Shown piece after piece: positions 1 to 9,149 of a stretch of 64,000 bases of DNA. The stretch is from Geothrix sp. 21YS21S-2 (lineage in GTDB: Bacteria; Acidobacteriota; Holophagae; Holophagales; Holophagaceae). Made by a program: the position numbers and the translations under genes. The DNA lies in contig NZ_CP132910.1 in NCBI RefSeq assembly GCF_030846775.1, positions 4,405,001 through 4,469,000 on the forward strand, written 5' to 3'. The notes under the pieces are model-generated. The model saw nothing but the letters and a program-made list of their open reading frames with translations, was not told the origin of the DNA and ran no database searches. The stretch's first letter is position 1. The number at the start of each line of letters is the position of its first letter.

Positions 1-1367
1 CGCACCTCGGCCAGGTCGAGGCCGGCGGCGGCTTCCAGGATGCCGCGGGCCACGGGGTGCTCGGAGTTCCGCTCCAGGGACGCGGCGAGGCGCAGGGTGT
101 CCGGGTCGCCCTCCGCGCGCTGGAGGACGGGCCTGCCCTGGGTGAGGGTGCCGGTCTTGTCGAAGGCGAGGTCGGTGGCGCGGGCCAGGGCCTCCATGGC
201 CGAGGCGTCGCGCACCAGGAGGCCGTTGCGGGCCGCGGTGCCCAGCGCCGCGGCCGAGGCCACGGGCGTGGCCAGGCCCAGGGCGCAGGGGCAGGCGATG
301 ACCAGGAGGGTCACGGCGGGGCGCCAGGCCAGGGCCAGGGCGCCGGTGTGCCACCACCACCCGGCCAGGGTCAGGGCGGAGAGGATGAGCACCGCCGGCA
401 CGAAGACCGCGGACACCCGGTCCGCCAGTTCCTGGGCCGGGGCGCGGGAGCCCTGGGCCTGGGCCACCTGGCGGGCCAGGCGCGCCAGCCACGTATCGCG
501 GCCCGTGGAGGAGGCCTCGATCTCCAGGGCGCCGCCGTGGACCATGGCGCCGGCGATGACGGCGTCCCCGGGGCCCTTGGTGACGGGCAGGGGCTCGCCG
601 GTGAGGAGCGCCTCCTCCACTTCGGCCACGCCTTCGAGGACGGTGCCGTCCACGGGGCTTGCCGAGCCCGGGCGCACCCGCAGGCGGTCCCCGGGCTGCA
701 CGAGGCGGCTGGGGACCTCCTCCTCCGAGCCGTCCTCCCGCAGGCGGAAGGCCACGGCCGGCGCCAGCTTCACCAGCGCCTCCAGGCTGCCGGTGGCGCG
801 GTGGCGGGCCTTGACCTCCAGGAACTTGCCCGTGAGGAGGAAGGCGGAAAGGGCCGCGGCGCTCTCGAAGGGCGGGTGGGGCGCGCCCTGCAGGCTCTCC
901 CACACCGCGAAGACCCAGGTCACCGAGGCACCCAGGGCGATGAGGGTGTCCATGCTCGTCTCGAGCCGCAGGGCCTGGCGGAAGGCGCGGCGGAAGAAGC
1001 CGCTGCCCGCGCCGAAGGCGGAAACGCCCGCCAGGAGCGCCTGGACGGGCCAGGGCAGGTGGAAGAGGTGGAACATGCCGGCCATGAGGGGCAGGGTGCC
1101 GGCCCAGGCCACCGCGACCCGCGCAAGGGCCTCGCGGGAGGGGTCGGCCTCGACGGCCTCCTCCGCGGCCATGCGGTAGCCCCTCGCCTCCAGGGCCTTG
1201 GCGATCTCCGGGTCCCCGGCCGGGGCGCCGGGGAACACCATGCGCACTTCCTCCGTGGCGAGGTTCACCTGCACCTGGGCGACGTCCCCCACGGCGGACA
1301 GCGCCTTCTCCACCCTGCGCACGCAGCTCGCGCAGGTCATGCCCTCGACCTTGAACAGCCTTTCCAC
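1..1367 (-). CDS. copA: Copper-translocating P-type ATPase, N-terminal part (3' end beyond the window)
   Basis: Exports Cu(I) across the inner membrane using ATP. About 455 residues are visible. An HMA metal-binding domain starts near residue 5 with GMTCASC. Transmembrane helices, a TGEP actuator loop, the intramembrane CPC (C359-P-C361) and the phosphorylated DKTGT (D403) follow. CPC together with a single N-terminal HMA domain points to Cu rather than Zn/Cd. A GTG start at 1367 is preferred: it lies 8 bp after the csoR stop and places the HMA domain at the N-terminus. It is the last visible gene of copZ-csoR-copA. The nucleotide-binding domain's C-terminal half lies outside the window. Confidence 0.93.
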   Translation of the reverse strand, partial: MERLFKVEGMTCASCVRRVEKALSAVGDVAQVQVNLATEEVRMVFPGAPAGDPEIAKALEARGYRMAAEEAVEADPSREALARVAVAWAGTLPLMAGMFHLFHLPWPVQALLAGVSAFGAGSGFFRRAFRQALRLETSMDTLIALGASVTWVFAVWESLQGAPHPPFESAAALSAFLLTGKFLEVKARHRATGSLEALVKLAPAVAFRLREDGSEEEVPSRLVQPGDRLRVRPGSASPVDGTVLEGVAEVEEALLTGEPLPVTKGPGDAVIAGAMVHGGALEIEASSTGRDTWLARLARQVAQAQGSRAPAQELADRVSAVFVPAVLILSALTLAGWWWHTGALALAWRPAVTLLVIACPCALGLATPVASAAALGTAARNGLLVRDASAMEALARATDLAFDKTGTLTQGRPVLQRAEGDPDTLRLAASLERNSEHPVARGILEAAAGLDLAEV

Positions 1368-1375
1368 GTCGGCTC

Positions 1376-1672
1376 CTAGCGGTATTTGAGAAGTTCCATG
1401 AGCTCGTCCACGATGCGGTCCTCGTCGCCGCGCTCGTGGGCCGTGACCACGTGATGCTTGAGGTGGCTCTGGAGGACCAGGTTGCCCACCTTGGCGAGGG
1501 CCCCGTCCACCGCCTTGACCTGCTTGAGGATGTCCACGCAGTAGACCGTCTCGTCCTCCAGCATGCGGAGGATGCCCTCCACGTGCCCCTTCACCGACAG
1601 GAGGCGCCTGCGGGCGTCCTCCCGCACCGGCGTGTCCAGTCGCAGCCCGTGGCCGCAGCAGGGATCCGCCAT
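1376..1672 (-). CDS. csoR: CsoR/RcnR-family metal-sensing transcriptional repressor
   Basis: A 98-residue all-helical DUF156-family repressor that would release its operator on binding metal. Family ligands are visible: C45, then H70 and H74, with the 25- and 4-residue spacing of the family fingerprint. Copper CsoRs have Cys-His-Cys; here the last ligand position is His, as in RcnR. A Cys pair at residues 5-6 near the N-terminus may add ligands. It sits between copZ and copA with gaps of 7-8 bp, so autoregulation of a copper operon is the simple reading. The unusual ligand set leaves the inducing metal open. Confidence 0.88.
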   Translation of the reverse strand: MADPCCGHGLRLDTPVREDARRRLLSVKGHVEGILRMLEDETVYCVDILKQVKAVDGALAKVGNLVLQSHLKHHVVTAHERGDEDRIVDELMELLKYR

Positions 1673-1679
1673 GGCCGGC

Positions 1680-1883
1680 TCACTGGGCCAGGGTGGCGGA
1701 GAAACCTTCCTCCTCCACCGCGGCGATGAGGGCCGCGGCGTCCGCGGAACCGTCCACCTTGGCCTGGCCGGACGCCAGATCGACTTCGACCGTCCCCTGC
1801 ACGCCCGGCACGGCGGCGAGCGCCTGCTTCACGCCCATGACGCAATGGCCACAGGTCATCCCTTCGATCTTCAACTGGATCAT
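1680..1883 (-). CDS. copZ: Copper chaperone, heavy-metal-associated domain protein
   Basis: A 67-residue single HMA (ferredoxin-like) domain with the metal-binding motif GMTCGHC at residues 8-14. Such proteins carry Cu(I) in the cytosol and hand it to CopA. The ATG at 1883 is preceded by AAGGGAG. It is the first gene of the minus-strand copper operon, directly downstream of the G/C-tract palindrome, and csoR follows after 7 bp. A mercuric-type MerP role is less likely because the neighbour ATPase is of the CPC type. Confidence 0.9.
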   Translation of the reverse strand: MIQLKIEGMTCGHCVMGVKQALAAVPGVQGTVEVDLASGQAKVDGSADAAALIAAVEEEGFSATLAQ

Positions 1884-1896
1884 GACTTCTCCCTTA

Positions 1897-1921
1897 TACC
1901 CACCCCCCCTGGGGTGGGGTA
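1897..1921. promoter_or_regulatory. Probable CsoR operator (G/C-tract inverted repeat)
   Basis: An imperfect palindrome reads TACCCACCCCCC on the left and CTGGGGTGGGGTA on the right, with TACC...GGTA ends. Known CsoR/RcnR operators consist of such A/T-flanked G-tracts. It lies 14 bp upstream of copZ and between the two divergent units, so it could control both. A TATAAG lies between it and the copZ ribosome site. Confidence 0.7.
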
Positions 1922-1982
1922 AGGCAAGCATAGGGTGGGGACCGGTCCCCGTCAAGATGGCACACTGGACCCTGGAGTGGCC

Positions 1983-3053
1983 ATGGTCCTGGACAATGCG
2001 GAGATCCTCATCATCGGCGGCGGCGTCGCCGGCCTTTCCACGGCCTGCCACCTGGCCCGGGCGGGGCGGAAGGGGGTCGTGGTGGTGGAGCGGGAGGACC
2101 TTCCCGGGTTCTACGCCAGCGGGCACAACGCGGGCATCGCGCGCCAGCTCACGGGGCGGGCCGAGCACACCGCCCTGGCCATCCAGGGCCGGGACCGGCT
2201 GGCGGCGGCGGGGCTGCTGACCCCCACCGGCGGCTTCCTGCTGGGCGCCGACCCGGGGGGCGCCGAGGCCCTGGCCCGGGAGGCGGAGGCCTTCGGGCTT
2301 CCGGCGCGGCGGGGCGCGGGAGCGCCCTTCCCGGGGCTGCGGGCCCACGAGCACCTCCACATCCCCTCCGACGGGCTCATCGACACCGCGGCGCTACTCC
2401 GGCATTGCGCCGACGGGGCCCGGGCCGGCGGCGCCGAGGTGCGGTTCGGGTGCCAGGTGCAGGGCATCCGCGCCGAGGACGGCGGGTTTCGCGTGACCAC
2501 GGACCGGGGGGAGCTGCGCGCCCGCACCCTGGTGAACGCCGCGGGGGGCTGGGCCGGGGCGATCGGGCGCATGGCGGGCGGCCTCGCCATCGACTTCGCG
2601 CCCCTGCGCCGCCACCTGGTGTGGAGCCCGGCCCCGGTGGCCCCGGACCGGCCCTACACGTGGTGGGCGGACCGGCCCCTCTACCTGCGCCCGGAGTCCG
2701 GGGGCGTGCTCCTGTGCGCCTGCGAGGAGCAGCCCGTGGCGCTTCCGCCCCGGGGGCTCCAGCCGCCCAACGACGACTCCGTGCTGGAGGGTCTCGCCGG
2801 CTCCCTCCGGGACCTGGCCCCCGCCTTCGAGGAGGCGCCCGTCGCGCGCCTCTGGTGCGGCATCCGCACCTTCGCCCCCGACCGCCGCTTCGTCCTGGGG
2901 CCCGACCCCGTGAACCCGCGCCTCTACTGGGTGGCGGGCCTGGGCGGCCACGGCATGACCTCGGGCCTGGCCGTGGGCGCCGCCGCCGCCCGGGGGATCC
3001 TGGACCAGGAACCCGCCGGCTCCCTGGATCCCGGAAGGCTATTCCCGCACTAA
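1983..3053 (+). CDS. FAD-dependent oxidoreductase of the DAO (D-amino-acid oxidase-like) family
   Basis: A 356-residue flavoprotein with the Rossmann FAD motif GGGVAG near residues 10-15, and a C-terminal GLGGHGMTSG segment typical of the glycine/sarcosine oxidase-like family. It probably oxidises an amine or hydroxy acid, but the substrate cannot be read from sequence. The ATG at 1983 is preceded by GGAG; an in-frame ATG at 1935 would run back through the promoter region and lacks a ribosome site. It is divergent from the copper operon, and a following exported-protein gene begins 6 bp downstream, so the two may be co-transcribed. Confidence 0.8.
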   Translation: MVLDNAEILIIGGGVAGLSTACHLARAGRKGVVVVEREDLPGFYASGHNAGIARQLTGRAEHTALAIQGRDRLAAAGLLTPTGGFLLGADPGGAEALAREAEAFGLPARRGAGAPFPGLRAHEHLHIPSDGLIDTAALLRHCADGARAGGAEVRFGCQVQGIRAEDGGFRVTTDRGELRARTLVNAAGGWAGAIGRMAGGLAIDFAPLRRHLVWSPAPVAPDRPYTWWADRPLYLRPESGGVLLCACEEQPVALPPRGLQPPNDDSVLEGLAGSLRDLAPAFEEAPVARLWCGIRTFAPDRRFVLGPDPVNPRLYWVAGLGGHGMTSGLAVGAAAARGILDQEPAGSLDPGRLFPH

Positions 3054-3059
3054 CTCCTC

Positions 3060-5237
3060 GTGGTCCGGAAATTCCTCGTCTTCATCTTTTCATGTTCGAT
3101 CGCCCTGGCGGGACCGTGGGAGGACTTCGTCCAGGCCCACCGGAAGGCGGAGGCGGCCCGCAACCGCTGGACCCTCTGCGTCCGGCCCAACCTCGTCGCC
3201 CCGGCGGAGCTCCTGGCCGACCTGGACTACCAGAAACTGGCCGCGGGGGGCGACTGGGGGATCGAGGTGCTGGGAACCGCCCCGGCCCAGGACCTGCAGG
3301 CGTCCCTGGGGGCCCAGTGGGCCCTCCTGGCGCCCTCCGGGGACGTGGCCGGGACGGGCCGGGAGCGCCCCGGGGGGGCCGCGCTCCTGGACGCCGTCCA
3401 CGCGTCGGGCGCCCTGGCCCGCTGGGAGGCGCGGGACGCCTTCCTGAAGGAGAACCCCGGCCAGGGAGAGGCCCGCAACGAGGCGCTGGCCTTCGAGATG
3501 CGCCTGCTGAGGGCCCGGCTCGCCAGCCTGGACAGCCAGGGCAAGGTGCGGGTGCCGGCGTGGCATCCCGAGCCCGGCGCGGCGCCCGAGGGGGACCGGG
3601 TCTCCCTGGCCGGGGCGGACGGCGACGCCCGGGCCGGAGAGCTCTACCAGGGCGTGGGCGAGGCCCTGGAGAACCTCTCCAGGGTGGACGGATGGCTCCG
3701 CGGCGGCCATGGGCTCGCGTCGCGCCTGGCCCTGTTCGACCTCGGCCAGTCCACGGCCCTTCGCGGGATGTTCCGGGGGCTGGCTTCGGAGGCCGGGGAA
3801 CGGGCCATGGCCGACCCGGAGGACCCGGGGCTGGCCCAGCTCTGGATGGAGACCCTGGACGGGGCGCGGAACCTGCCGGAGACGCTCTCGGGCAGCGTCC
3901 TGGCGGTTCCCGGCGAGGTCTGGCCCTCGCCGCACATCCTCAACAGCCTCCTGGAGCCCTACCGCCGCCGCCGGGACTTCGACGGCGAGCTGCGGCTCCT
4001 GGCCGACCTGGCGCCCCAGGGGCCTCCCGAGCCCCTGACCCCGAAGGGCTGGGAGGACCACTGCGAGCTGCAGGCCGGCCTCCTGGCCCACAAGGCCTCG
4101 GCCCTGGCGGCCACCGGAGCCTGGGACCAGGCCCGGGCCGCCCTGGACGCCGCCGGGGAGTGGGGCGGCGCCCGGGCCGTCCAGATGAACATCATCCGGC
4201 GCGGCGGCCTGGAGTCCACCGCGGACGCCGCGGCCTGGCGCCGCCTCCTGGTGCAGGCCACGGTGCGCCCCCTCCGGCGGCCCCCCATGCCCCGGGTGGC
4301 GCCGTCCCTGCGCGTCACGCTCCTGGGCCGCCCCTCCTGGCTCCTGGCCTGGACCGCCCTGCGGGACGCCCCCGACCTCGCCCCGTGGTCCCCGGGGGAG
4401 CTCCGGTGGGAGATCGCCTCCCCCGGGGAGCACCGGAGGCTGCGGGCGCGGTACGGCTGGACCTCCGCGGCGCGGTGGGCCCTCTTCCAGGGGGAGGAGC
4501 TCCGCGCCACCGGCGAGACGTGCCCCGAGCCCAGGGGCCTGGCCGCGGTCCTGGCGGGGCAGGGCACGCCCCTCCTGGAGCGGCTGGGGCGGGTGATCGC
4601 CCAGGACCCGCGCCACACGGCGGCCCGAAGGGCCCGGTTCCAGGCCCTCCTGGCGCGCATGCCGGACCGCCGCCTGGAGCCCCTCATGGTCGAGGACGCC
4701 GCCCGGGCCCAGCTCGTGCTGCCCTTCCAGCCGAAGGAGGGCTGGAAGCCCGGCGAGGCTCTGTGGGGCGGGGCGGCCGAAGCGGTGCTGCCGGACCTGG
4801 AGGCCCTCCTGCGCAGCTGGCCCAGCGACACGGAGCTGTGGCGGACCTGGATCTCCTGGGCGCGTTTCCATCCGGGCCACCCCTCCATCCTGGACCTGGC
4901 CCGGAGCCTGCCCTACTGGTTCCCGGGCGGGGACTGGAGGACGGCCCTCCCCTACGACGTCCAGCGCGCCGTGGCCGCGGAGCTGCGCCGCCAGGGTGAT
5001 TTCTTCCAGATGCGGGATTGGTTCCAGGCCTGCTGGGAGGTGCTGGACCCGCGCCCCCTCAAGGACCTGCGTCCCTGGGAGCGCTCCTGGTTCCTGGAGC
5101 GCCGCGTCCAGGAGGAGACGGCGGTCTTCCAGCCCCTGCGCGACGCCCTGCGCGCCCTGGGGCTCCACGAACAGCAGGTTGAACTCGAGAAGGCCTTTGG
5201 AGCGATGATGGGGAGGGACGTTTCCAGGAGCCGGTGA
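3060..5237 (+). CDS. Large exported protein of unknown function
   Basis: A 725-residue protein not matched to a known family. Residues 1-18 form a hydrophobic signal peptide ending SIALAG. The rest is rich in Ala, Leu, Trp, Arg and Pro with an alpha-helical, solenoid/TPR-like character, but no clear repeat consensus. The start is uncertain: the GTG at 3060 lies 6 bp after the previous stop and lacks a clear Shine-Dalgarno, yet it gives a complete signal peptide. tadA starts immediately after its stop codon (TGA then ATG), indicating translational coupling. Confidence 0.7.
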   Translation: MVRKFLVFIFSCSIALAGPWEDFVQAHRKAEAARNRWTLCVRPNLVAPAELLADLDYQKLAAGGDWGIEVLGTAPAQDLQASLGAQWALLAPSGDVAGTGRERPGGAALLDAVHASGALARWEARDAFLKENPGQGEARNEALAFEMRLLRARLASLDSQGKVRVPAWHPEPGAAPEGDRVSLAGADGDARAGELYQGVGEALENLSRVDGWLRGGHGLASRLALFDLGQSTALRGMFRGLASEAGERAMADPEDPGLAQLWMETLDGARNLPETLSGSVLAVPGEVWPSPHILNSLLEPYRRRRDFDGELRLLADLAPQGPPEPLTPKGWEDHCELQAGLLAHKASALAATGAWDQARAALDAAGEWGGARAVQMNIIRRGGLESTADAAAWRRLLVQATVRPLRRPPMPRVAPSLRVTLLGRPSWLLAWTALRDAPDLAPWSPGELRWEIASPGEHRRLRARYGWTSAARWALFQGEELRATGETCPEPRGLAAVLAGQGTPLLERLGRVIAQDPRHTAARRARFQALLARMPDRRLEPLMVEDAARAQLVLPFQPKEGWKPGEALWGGAAEAVLPDLEALLRSWPSDTELWRTWISWARFHPGHPSILDLARSLPYWFPGGDWRTALPYDVQRAVAAELRRQGDFFQMRDWFQACWEVLDPRPLKDLRPWERSWFLERRVQEETAVFQPLRDALRALGLHEQQVELEKAFGAMMGRDVSRSR

Positions 5238-5690
5238 ATGTTTTCGGGCGATGACATCTATTTCATGAAGCTGGCCATGGAGGAGGCCGAGAAGGCCGAC
5301 CGCAAGGACGAAGTGCCCATCGGCGCCGTCCTGGTGGTGGACGGCAAGCTCGTGGCCCGCGGCCACAACTGCCCCATCTCGTCCCACGACCCCTCCGCCC
5401 ACGCCGAGATCACCGCCCTGCGCAGCGCCGGCGACTGGCTGCGCAACTACCGCATGCCCGGAGCGACGCTCTACGTGACCCTGGAGCCCTGCCTCATGTG
5501 CTTCGGCGCGCTCACCCTGGCCCGGGTGGAGCGGGTGGTCTTCGGGGCGGCGGACCCCAAGGTGGGCGTCAGCCGCCTGCAGGAGGAGCTGGCCCGGGTG
5601 AACCTGAACCACCGGCCGGCCTTCGAGGGGGGGCTTCTGGAGGCGGAGTGCAGGGGGCAGCTGCAGGATTTCTTCCGGCGACGAAGGTGA
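5238..5690 (+). CDS. tadA: tRNA-specific adenosine deaminase
   Basis: A 150-residue zinc deaminase converting A34 to inosine in the tRNA-Arg(ACG) anticodon. Both zinc/catalytic signatures are present: HAE (with the proton-shuttle Glu) and PCLMC. The length is normal for TadA, and the tRNA-binding C-terminal region ends with an RR-rich tail. It begins directly after the preceding gene's stop. Guanine or cytidine deaminases share the motif, but the PIGAVLV segment and the ALxxARV-type region after PCLMC are TadA-like. Confidence 0.92.
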   Translation: MFSGDDIYFMKLAMEEAEKADRKDEVPIGAVLVVDGKLVARGHNCPISSHDPSAHAEITALRSAGDWLRNYRMPGATLYVTLEPCLMCFGALTLARVERVVFGAADPKVGVSRLQEELARVNLNHRPAFEGGLLEAECRGQLQDFFRRRR

Positions 5691-5790
5691 ACCAGGGCCG
5701 GTTCCGGCCCGGATCAGGGAACAAACCTCATTCCCCCGTCACTCGAAGGTTGCGCGGGCCTGTCCGTCCAGGATGGCTGGCCGGAGGCCC

Positions 5791-7002
5791 ATGAACGAGA
5801 ATCCGCCCAGCCTGTTCCGCCAGGAGGCCCTGGACCACCGCCTCGAGGGTGAGGAGGGGCGGGGGCTGGTGAGGGTTTCCCCGCCGTGGACCTGGGCCCT
5901 GTTGATGGTGTTCCTCTCGGGCGTCGGGACCGCGCTTCTGGCTTCCCTCTTCGGCCGGGCGGAGGTGAACGGCCGGGCCCGGGGGATCCTCCGGCCCCGC
6001 TCCGGCATCCGGGTTGTCATCGCCCAGCTGGATGGCACCGTTGGCCAGGTGGAAGCGCGTTCCGGCCAGCAGGTGGAGCCGGGCGCCGTGCTGGTGCGGA
6101 TCGAGGCGCCCCCGGTCCAGGCCCGGCTGCTGGAGGCGAGGCGCCAGGTGGAATCGGTGAGGAGCCATTACAAGGTCACGACGGCGCTGCAGGACCGGAG
6201 CCACGCCGAACAGCTCCGGAGGCTCGAGGGGCGCATGGCCATGCTGAAGGAGCAGAGCCGGAGCCAGCGCCAGTCCCTCGCCATCATGGAACTGAACCTC
6301 CAGCGCAGCCTGAACCTGGAACGGGAAGGCGTCCTGAGCCCCGCCAAGGTGGACGAGGCCCGGGAGGCCCTGGCCCAGTCCCAGCGCCAGCTCAGCCAGT
6401 CCGGCCAGGCCCTGGAGATGGCGTCGCAGGAATGGGCCGCGCTGGAGAACGGTCGCCAGGACAGCCTCTGGCAGCGCCGCCAGACCATCCAGGGCGCGGA
6501 GGTCCGGGCCGAGGCGCTGGCCTTCCTGGCCGGCCAGACCCTCATCCAGGCGCCCGAAGGCGGAAGGGTGGAGGCGATGCTGGTCAAACCCGGCGAAGCG
6601 GTCAGGGCGGGCCAGGCGTTGTGCAAGCTCATTCCCCGGAACGCCTCCCTGGAGGTGGTCGCCTTTCTGGAAGAGAAGGACCGCGCCTTCGTGCGCCCGG
6701 GCGATGCCGTCCGGCTGGAACTGGATCAGCTGCCCTACGCCGAATACGGGACCGTCGCGGCCCGGGTCGAGCGCATCAGCGATGATCTGGCCTCGGCCTT
6801 CGAGATCCGCGAGGCCCTGGGCGACAACCCGTTTCCCCATGTCCCGGCCTTCCGGGTGGAGCTGGGCCTCACCGACACCCGGGCCGTGCAGAAGGCCGGG
6901 ATCCCCCTGCGCTCCGGCATGCTGTTGAACGTCCGGTTCACCTTGAGGCGCCAGCGCCTGATCACCCTGGTGCTGGATCCGCTTCGCAAGTGGCTGCGCT
7001 GA
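5791..7002 (+). CDS. HlyD-family secretion adaptor (NHLM-type export system)
   Basis: A 403-residue membrane-fusion protein: a cytoplasmic N-terminus, one transmembrane helix around residues 30-50, a lipoyl/barrel-sandwich segment (AQLDGTVGQVEARSGQQVEPG region), a long coiled-coil hairpin, a second lipoyl half, then a beta-barrel domain. It would link the two ABC proteins downstream to the periplasm or outer membrane. The ATG at 5791 has GGAGG 6 bases upstream and is preferred over an ATG at 5773. Its stop overlaps the start of the next gene by one base (TGATG). The order adaptor, peptidase-ABC, ABC matches NHLM bacteriocin export loci. Confidence 0.85.
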   Translation: MNENPPSLFRQEALDHRLEGEEGRGLVRVSPPWTWALLMVFLSGVGTALLASLFGRAEVNGRARGILRPRSGIRVVIAQLDGTVGQVEARSGQQVEPGAVLVRIEAPPVQARLLEARRQVESVRSHYKVTTALQDRSHAEQLRRLEGRMAMLKEQSRSQRQSLAIMELNLQRSLNLEREGVLSPAKVDEAREALAQSQRQLSQSGQALEMASQEWAALENGRQDSLWQRRQTIQGAEVRAEALAFLAGQTLIQAPEGGRVEAMLVKPGEAVRAGQALCKLIPRNASLEVVAFLEEKDRAFVRPGDAVRLELDQLPYAEYGTVAARVERISDDLASAFEIREALGDNPFPHVPAFRVELGLTDTRAVQKAGIPLRSGMLLNVRFTLRRQRLITLVLDPLRKWLR

Positions 7003-9149
7003 TGGCGTGGAACGGGTGGCGCCGGAGGCGGGTGGACCAGATCGCCCAGATGGAGTCCACCGAATGCGGAGCCGCCGCCCTGGCCATGATCCTGGCCTAC
7101 CATGGCCACCACGCGCCGCTGGCCGAGGTCCGCCAGGCCTGCGGCATTTCCCGGGACGGGGCCAGCGCGCTGGCGATCGTCAAGGCGGCCCGGACCTATG
7201 GGCTGCAGGCGCAGGGCGTGGCCCTGGAACTGGAGCAGCTGCCCGACCTGGCGCTGCCCGCCATCCTCCACTGGGACTTCGACCACTTCGTGGTGGTGGA
7301 ACGGGTGGACAGGACCGGCGCCACCCTGGTGGATCCGGCTTCCGGGCGGCGGCGGGCGGACCTGCGCGAGCTGGGGCGCAGCTTCACCGGCGCCGCGCTG
7401 GCGTTCGCGCCCACGCAGGCCCTGGTCCCGAGGCCCCGGGTCAGGCCCAGCCTGGCCAAGTACCGGGACGTCTTCCGCCGCAACCTGCCCGGTCTGGTCC
7501 AGATCCTTCTCGCCACCCTGGCGCTGCAGGTCGTCGGCCTGGCCTTTCCCGTGGCCAATCAGCTGCTGCTGGACCGCGTCGTCGGGCCCAGGCAGGAACC
7601 CTGGCTGTGGGGCCTGGGCCTCGGCCTGGGCTCGGCGGCGGTCACCACGGTCGTCCTGGGGCTGGTGCGCAGCTGGGTGGTCCTGAACCTCCAGACGGAA
7701 TTGAACCTGGCGCTCATGAGCCGGTTTCTCGGCCACCTGCTGAAGCTGCCGCTGGGCTTCTTCCTGCAGCGCGATCCGGGCGATCTGGTCCAGCGGGCCA
7801 GGAGCAATGCCGATCTGCAGGACCTGTTGAGCACCCGGGCCGTCAATGCCCTGCTGGACGGGGTCCTGCTGGTGGGGTTCGCGGCGTTGATGATCGCCTA
7901 CCACCCCAGGCTGGCGGGGCTGGTCATCGCCATCAGCCTGCTGGACGCCGCCGTGATGGGGGTGCTCTGGGACCGCAATCGCCAGCTGCTGGCTTCCGGG
8001 CTGGCGGCGGAGGGGCGCGAGGGCGCGGCCATGCTCGAGGCCCTGTCCGGCCTGGAGGCCACCAAGGCCGGCGGGGCGGAAGGGCGCATGGTGAACCGCT
8101 GGGCCCACCGAATGACCGAACGCGTCAACCAGGGGCTGGAAGCCCAGCGCCTGGCCCGGATTTCGGGCCTGTTCCTGGGCCTGTTCCAGGGCGTCGCCGG
8201 CCTGCTGGTGTTCGCGGTGGGGGGCCAGGAGGTCCTGGCCCAGCGCATGACCCTCGGCACCTTCGTGGCCTTCCTGACGCTCCAGGGCCTGTTCCTGGGG
8301 CCCATGGGCTCCCTCCTGGGCGCCGTCCTCCGGCTCCAGTCCCTGGGCACCCACCTGAGGCGCCTGGACGACGTGCTTGAAACGCCCGCTGAACCCGCCG
8401 GGACCGGGGATCCAGGCCGGCTCAAGGGCGCCGTCGAGCTCCGGGAGGTGACCTGCCGCTACGCGCCGGGGGGCAGGCCGGCCCTGGACGGCGTCAGCGT
8501 CCGCATCGCGCCCGGGGAGAAGGTGGCCCTGGTCGGGCCGACCGGGGCCGGCAAATCGACCCTGGCGCGGCTTTGCCTCGGGCTCCACCTCCCGGACCAG
8601 GGCACCGTCCGCTTCGACGGCCGCGACCTCCGGCACCTGGACCTGACCGCGGTGCGCAGGCAGGTGGGGATGGTGATGCAGGAAACCTTCCTGTTCGACG
8701 ACACGGTCCGCGCCAACCTCACCCTCCACGACGACGGGCTGTCCCGGGACCGGCTCCAGTGGTCGGCGCGGATGGCCTGCGTGGACGACGTCATCGGCAA
8801 CCTGCCCCGGGGGTTCGACAGCCGCGTGGGCGAGAACGGCAGCCTGCTCTCGGGAGGCCAGCGCCAGCGCCTGAGCCTCGCCAGGGCCCTGGCCCGCGAC
8901 CCCGCCATCCTGGTCCTGGACGAGGCCACCAGCTCCCTGGACCTGGCCACCGAGGCCCGGGTCCATGCCAACCTCGCGCGGCTCGGCTGCACCCGGATCA
9001 TCATCGCCCACCGCATGGCCACGGTGCGGGACGCCGACCGGATCCTGGTGCTCCAGGACGGGCGGGTCGTCCAGGAAGGCACGTTCCGGGACCTCCAGGG
9101 ACGTCCCGGGCTGTTCCGGGAGCTGCTCGCGGCGTCGGACCATGCCTGA
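7002..9149 (+). CDS. Peptidase-containing ABC transporter (NHLM-type bacteriocin export)
   Basis: A 715-residue ABC exporter with three parts. First is an N-terminal C39 cysteine protease that would cut a double-glycine-type leader (Q16, C22 in MESTECG, H95, D111 all present). A six-helix transmembrane domain follows at roughly 150-430. Last is an ATPase with Walker A GPTGAGKST, signature LSGGQRQ and Walker B ILVLDEATS. All catalytic residues appear intact. The start at 7002 overlaps the HlyD stop by 1 bp. It resembles the peptidase/permease/ATPase subunit of NHLP systems. The cargo is unknown because no precursor gene is visible nearby. Confidence 0.9.
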   Translation: MAWNGWRRRRVDQIAQMESTECGAAALAMILAYHGHHAPLAEVRQACGISRDGASALAIVKAARTYGLQAQGVALELEQLPDLALPAILHWDFDHFVVVERVDRTGATLVDPASGRRRADLRELGRSFTGAALAFAPTQALVPRPRVRPSLAKYRDVFRRNLPGLVQILLATLALQVVGLAFPVANQLLLDRVVGPRQEPWLWGLGLGLGSAAVTTVVLGLVRSWVVLNLQTELNLALMSRFLGHLLKLPLGFFLQRDPGDLVQRARSNADLQDLLSTRAVNALLDGVLLVGFAALMIAYHPRLAGLVIAISLLDAAVMGVLWDRNRQLLASGLAAEGREGAAMLEALSGLEATKAGGAEGRMVNRWAHRMTERVNQGLEAQRLARISGLFLGLFQGVAGLLVFAVGGQEVLAQRMTLGTFVAFLTLQGLFLGPMGSLLGAVLRLQSLGTHLRRLDDVLETPAEPAGTGDPGRLKGAVELREVTCRYAPGGRPALDGVSVRIAPGEKVALVGPTGAGKSTLARLCLGLHLPDQGTVRFDGRDLRHLDLTAVRRQVGMVMQETFLFDDTVRANLTLHDDGLSRDRLQWSARMACVDDVIGNLPRGFDSRVGENGSLLSGGQRQRLSLARALARDPAILVLDEATSSLDLATEARVHANLARLGCTRIIIAHRMATVRDADRILVLQDGRVVQEGTFRDLQGRPGLFRELLAASDHA

